This document shows positions 33,160 through 37,278 of a stretch of 37,278 bases of DNA, one piece after another. The DNA is taken from positions 4,183 through 41,460 of the forward strand of contig NAOQ01000092.1 of the NCBI GenBank assembly GCA_002751075.1, given 5' to 3'. Under the pieces are notes generated by a model. That model made no database searches, was not told where the DNA came from, and was given only the letters and a program-made list of their open reading frames with translations. Each line of letters begins with the position of its first letter. The stretch's first letter is position 1. The stretch comes from Ichthyophonus hoferi (taxonomy: Eukaryota; Opisthokonta; Ichthyosporea; Ichthyophonida; Ichthyophonidae). A program made the translations under genes and the position numbers.

Positions 33160-33700
33160 ACTATGTGATCATTCGGAGTTAACGCTCTTGTAACGATATA
33201 TATTGTGCAAAGTTTTGTGTTACGAATACTTTATATTTTTGCCAGTGGACCGTATATGTGTGAACAGCCATGGGCCGAACGGCTGGGGAGCCTTTATTAG
33301 TCGTTTTGATTTTCATTTACAGTTGTCTCATCTTCTCGTGCGGGTCAAATGCGCTTAGTATCTGTACAATTGTCTTTCTTATAGTAAATAGAACTGATTG
33401 TAAAGATTCTTATTGGCTAATCCAGCTCACAATAGGTCACAGAGACCCACTTGAATTGTCTGATCTGACCGCCATACTTAAATACTATTGTGTCCCTGTT
33501 TATATGGCGAATTAGCAGATTTCCTCATTAATGTAAAAGTGCTCATGTACCGCGTACTATGTATGCATTGACAAGGAATCGATCTACTTATTATAGAACG
33601 GTATTCAATTAACTAAAATTAAACTGATCTTTGCATTACCACTTTCTATAAAAGGTTGGCCGAACTTTGTGTTCATTTCCAGTTAACGATCTTGTAACAT
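33160..33700 (+). repeat. Dispersed repeat, copy B (matches 13497-14015)
   Basis: Same orientation as copy A. It is bounded by a direct repeat AGTTAACGMTCTTGTAAC at about 33176 and 33680. It includes an 81-codon ATG frame (33270-33515) with a hydrophobic start, LLVVLIFIYSCLIFSCGSNA. Copy A does not keep this frame, so coding is unproven. The class of repeat is not recognised. Confidence 0.82.
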
Positions 33701-35180
33701 ACCAATTTACCAGGTGATAGGTCATCATGCAACACATGTTATTTGAGAAGTTACTCAATTTAGGTTTTATCTAACATGCTAACAACATGGTTTGTTATCT
33801 AATCATGATGTCATCATTAATTCAATTAATGAATGCTATGTATGTTACAAAACCAACAATAAGCTATGTGTCCTCGTACCAGATATTATGAAGTATTCAG
33901 CCTAATACTTGTGGAAGCGGAAATTTTTTGACAATGCCAGAGCCTGAGAGCCAGCGGGGACTCTTCCTTTTTTTTTTCCTTTTTTTTTTCCATTGGGTGC
34001 CATACTACGGTTAGTTCAGAATGTCATCGGAATTACCTAGCTCATTTAGCGAGCCACAAGCCTACAGCAACGTAGTAACTATGAAGAATATTGAATGCTT
34101 TGCGAATTAATGATCCACTATTATTGAACACCGATGAGATATTTCTGGCAACAGTGATCCTATCAAATCATAATATGCCTGATGCACAAAAGCCACTTGG
34201 CTCCCTTGTGCCATGTATTTGGACTAGCTCCTACGGTCTAGAAGTCAACCAATAACCTGTCAGATATAGCTACCTGTATACTATAGGCTGAATTGGGTAT
34301 AATTAATTAATCAGGTTTAGAGTTTATAAAAGGTCCCTGTAAGTGACAGGCGCTACACTCAGGATTCTATAGGGATAATTAAATAAATATCAGTATTAAT
34401 TACCACTAATTGATTAATTACACCTAGTCATAGTTTGCAATTGTCGGCTACCAACCGAAACTGGGCGAGATAATAATTACAGCACAATCAAATAATAACT
34501 ACAATACAGCGAGAAAGTAAATATAACGTAATAGGATAATAATTGCAACATAATGGGTCAATAATGACAACACAATAAGATAATAAAGATAATAGAGTAA
34601 GATAACAACTACAATACAGTAAGATAGTCATAGAATTCCCTACCTCTAGATCTACTGATTACTAGTGCCATGGTAACCAATCATATCATATTGCATCGTG
34701 TAATATCGTGTCTATTTACCAAATCTACTTGTTATTATTTACTTCATTAAATTCGGTTTCAAAGTATCAAGATAGACCAGTGCGATTGATCGCCTTAACA
34801 TGGCGTCACTACTGCCACACGTGGACCAATTTAAGGTATCTTTATTCAGTTATTTATAAGTATTTAATGACTAATATATTCAGAGGCAGACATGGACTCT
34901 TACTCCAATAAATTAATCGATCCAGTCGCAAGTTCGTTCAATTTAATTTAGTCTGACCAATAGTACACACCTTTTATAGCCTTTTATGGCACCAGTGCCA
35001 TAAGTGCTCACCAATGGGATGTCCAATTTATACTAAGTCACAATCGTATATAGTTTATTTATACATTTATACTGGTTACTATAAATTGGAATTACACTTT
35101 CCGATAAGAAGAGTATTAAATAAATCTTTCTACAATGCCAAAGAGGCTATTAGCCGTAAATCAAACCCAAGTTGCATTGA
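33701..35180. other. Intergenic region with a degenerate tandem tract
   Basis: Poly-T/C tract at about 33968-33991. At about 34486-34640 there are several imperfect copies of AATAACTACAATACAGYRAGAWAG, with a period near 30-40. Several CCAAT words occur (about 34676, 34960, 35011). Short frames at 34708-34911 and 35014-35199 show no family signal. Confidence 0.55.
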
Positions 35181-35182
35181 CT

Positions 35183-35582
35183 ATATAAGGGTTAGTTAAT
35201 AAATATAAGCATTTGAATTATAAATGTAAGAAAACACATTGCTTGTACTTAAATGTTAATTCACTTTTCGACTTACCCAGATACTAGTGAATCATACATA
35301 GAGTACTAGGGTACCACAGTATCAAGGTATTTTTATTAAAGAATGTCAGACAATACATCCCTCAAGGGCGTAAAGAGATCAAAGCCAGAGCAAAAAGACA
35401 AAATGGCCTACTAGTTAAATACAGATGCGATGCTATAGTATACTATACTATAATACTACATTATCCTATCCTATCTTATGCTATACTATATTATACTAAT
35501 TATACTATAGTATCTGCATTGTTAAAACCGCAACTGCATCGGACCATCATCAACTCATCTGCTGAATATCTACTCTAATAAA
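35183..35582 (+). other. Possible small plus-strand transcription unit, unknown
   Basis: A TATA box (TATATAAGGG at about 35182) is followed by a frame open from 35291 to a TAA at 35577-35579, about 96 codons. It includes RQYIPQGRKEIKARAKRQNG and ALLKPQLHRTIINSSAEYLL, with an AT repeat between them that could be an intron. The stop overlaps AATAAA (35577-35582). A second, shorter frame starts at ATG 35343 (MSDNTSLKGVKRSKPEQK.., 23 aa, stop 35412-35414). No family recognised. It is tail-to-tail with SUGT1. Confidence 0.3.
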
Positions 35583-35590
35583 GCTCTCTC

Positions 35591-35596
35591 TTTATT
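35591..35596 (-). terminator. Candidate SUGT1 poly(A) signal
   Basis: TTTATT on the plus strand (AATAAA on minus), 285 bp past the SUGT1 stop. It lies only 9 bp from the plus-strand AATAAA at 35577, forming a back-to-back pair typical of convergent genes. Confidence 0.5.
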
Positions 35597-35880
35597 TCCT
35601 TTTAAACCCATGTACATGGACATGTCAATTTAAAGTCTGTATGTGATTGGTGTAGCGTATTATATATAATAGATGATAATCTAATTGATCTACGTTGTTG
35701 TCCAATAAGATTATCATAGGGTATTGTTAAAATTCTATTTATAAATCACACTCCAATCACAAATTACAGTCAAGCCCCACACTACACAGTGATGTCAGGC
35801 AAGGCCAATGATTGGTAGTCTAATACATGACTCCCTTAATCATGGCCCAATTCCCCCTAGAGTAGGCCCTCTAGACCAAT

Positions 35881-36875
35881 TTACATCTCATATTTCTTAA
35901 CTTCCATTCCTTGGGGGGCGGTCATTTCTGTCTTCTTAGCTCCTATGTCCTTCCAATTGGTCGACAACACAGTGCCGCCTGACTCTTGGAATGACTTGTT
36001 CATAGCCCGCCTGGCAACCACCAATAACAGGTTAGGGCTAGTTTTTAGTGTAGTGTGGGGAGTGTATCGGAATATAGGTATATATAAATTATCTTACCCC
36101 CGAAAAAAGGAACTGAAAATGTATGACATAACTGGAAATGCAGTTTAACTGTCATGGCATTAACCACTTAGCCCTCGGGTATTATAGCATATTATAAAGG
36201 TTCAGAAAAATAGATATACATAACATTTGATCCTCCTAATATGACAATATTGTTAGTTAATTAATGAAGATGTAACTTGGCTATATCATTGGTTAATATA
36301 ATATAATATAATACAACACAATATCATACAATATAATATAATATAATTATAATATAATATCATACATTATCATACAACATAATATAATATAATTATAATA
36401 TAATATCATACAATATCATACAATATAATATAGAGCCCTACACTCCCCTCTCCTACCTCGTATCCTCATCTGCATTTGCATAGATCTCCTTAAATAATTG
36501 GTTGATAGCCTGATCGCCCTCTGGCTTCTCTTCCTTTGTCTCCTTCTCAATCTCAACCACTAATTTGTCCCAGTCTTTCTGACCACGCGCAATAGGCTTA
36601 CTAAAGGTCTGTTCATGGGTGGACTGTGTGGCGGATTGCTATGGTTACAGAGGAGAGAGATGAGATAGGTAGGGCGAGGGAAGGACGCTTAAGGTATATA
36701 TCCTATTATATGCTCTACCATATACTCTACCATATACTCTACTATATACTCTACTATACACCTACTATATACCTACCTCTAAGCTAGCCCAGTACTTTCC
36801 CTTCACCCTCTTACTAAGGCAGACTTCAACTCGAGTGCCCAAAATATTCACTTTAGTCTGCGTGGGTTCAATTTC
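35881..36875 (-). CDS. SUGT1: SUGT1 (SGT1) co-chaperone, last three exons (N terminus off right edge)
   Basis: Minus-strand exons 36875-36777, 36638-36457 and 36010-35881 join in phase to the C-terminal 136 residues. SGT1 is an HSP90 co-chaperone with TPR, CS and SGS domains, needed for SCF ubiquitin ligase and kinetochore assembly. Seen here: the end of the CS domain, [18 protein letters not shown] then KGKYWASLE (human [26 protein letters not shown], recalled); then the SGS domain with [33 protein letters not shown] and [19 protein letters not shown], very close to the human protein; and the C terminus [12 protein letters not shown]. The linker between CS and SGS ([15 protein letters not shown]) is poorly conserved, as usual. 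The exon for the first half of CS was not found before 37278. Confidence 0.93.
36290..36432. repeat. AATAT/ATCATACAAT minisatellite in last SUGT1 intron
   Basis: Repetition of TATAATATAATATCATACAAT. This intron (36011-36456) has no other feature. Confidence 0.85.
36695..36776. repeat. TACTCTACCATA minisatellite in SUGT1 intron
   Basis: Six or so TATACTCTAC units immediately next to the exon donor at 36776. Confidence 0.85.
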
Positions 36876-36879
36876 CTGT

Positions 36880-37278
36880 ATGCATATATGCGTGTAAGTA
36901 TGTATATTATAATATATCATCTATACAGAATCTTCCAATGAAATATCTTAATACTCTTACAAAGTAAAACCATGATGTCATTCTAGCGACAGCAATCATT
37001 CTAAAATAGGAAGTTAAGGATATGCATTATACTTCTAGCACCAATTCCCGACAATAAACCAATGAATACCCTTCGATATAGCTATAGATGATTATATAGT
37101 CAACCCAGATAGCAGTATGCAGCTGATAGATAGTAGATAACATACATGTTTCTATGTTTTTATAATAGAAATAATATACCCTATACACTTTATAGACCCT
37201 ATATACCTTATATACCCTATATACCTTATATACCTTGTATACCTTATATACTATACACCTTATATACCCTATATACCT
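36880..37278. repeat. SUGT1 intron with TATACCTTATATACCC tandem repeat
   Basis: No exon seen. From about 37175 to the right edge the sequence is a tandem repeat of TATACCYTATA words. Confidence 0.8.

Noticed and set aside
34708-35199. Two open frames of 61-67 codons
   Set aside because: No homology, no splice or promoter support, and ordinary AT-rich composition.

Overview
The window looks like nuclear DNA of an early-branching animal. It carries four animal-type genes with many short GT-AG introns (mostly 130-400 bp) in AT-rich DNA full of simple repeats. A demosponge such as Amphimedon fits best, but this is an inference from gene structure and composition. No species-specific marker was seen.

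Left part (1-8800): the first two coding exons of a WBP11-like splicing factor lie on the minus strand and run off the left edge. A complete 12-exon UBXN4 (erasin/UBXD2) gene follows on the plus strand at 3492-7506. AT-rich minisatellites fill the flanks and introns.

Middle part (8800-27700): a possible small TTA-flanked inverted-repeat element (8828-9640) and a GC-rich hairpin come first. Then a degenerate head-to-tail array of units of about 2.3 kb spans about 10985-24700. Most units carry a compact transcription unit: several CCAAT boxes, a TATA box about 99 bp after an inverted CCAAT box, and a leader of about 150 nt. This leads to a 23-24 codon ORF whose AUG is usually the first in the leader, then AATAAA and a small GC hairpin. 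Five ORFs are intact (12329, 16339, 18684, 20988, 23808). A diverged relative outside the array (27301-27378) keeps the core SDYLDCEGWAA, all three cysteines with the same spacing, the promoter layout and part of the 3' element. It differs from the array at six synonymous third positions within the shared residues. This is the strongest candidate here for an undescribed system: a tandem family of conserved cysteine-containing micropeptides.

The array also holds a unit that has lost its gene, a foreign insertion of about 1 kb that shares a repeat with 33160-33700, a duplicated promoter, a second conserved TATA-headed block with a possible 23-codon ORF, and a 478-base N gap.

Right part (27700-37278): an 8-exon HTATIP2 (TIP30/CC3) gene on the plus strand with a 29-nt exon, a copy of the dispersed repeat, a possible small plus-strand transcription unit near 35200-35600, and the last three exons of SUGT1 (SGT1) on the minus strand, running off the right edge. 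The four housekeeping-type genes show no obvious functional link to the micropeptides. No tRNA, rRNA or CRISPR was seen.
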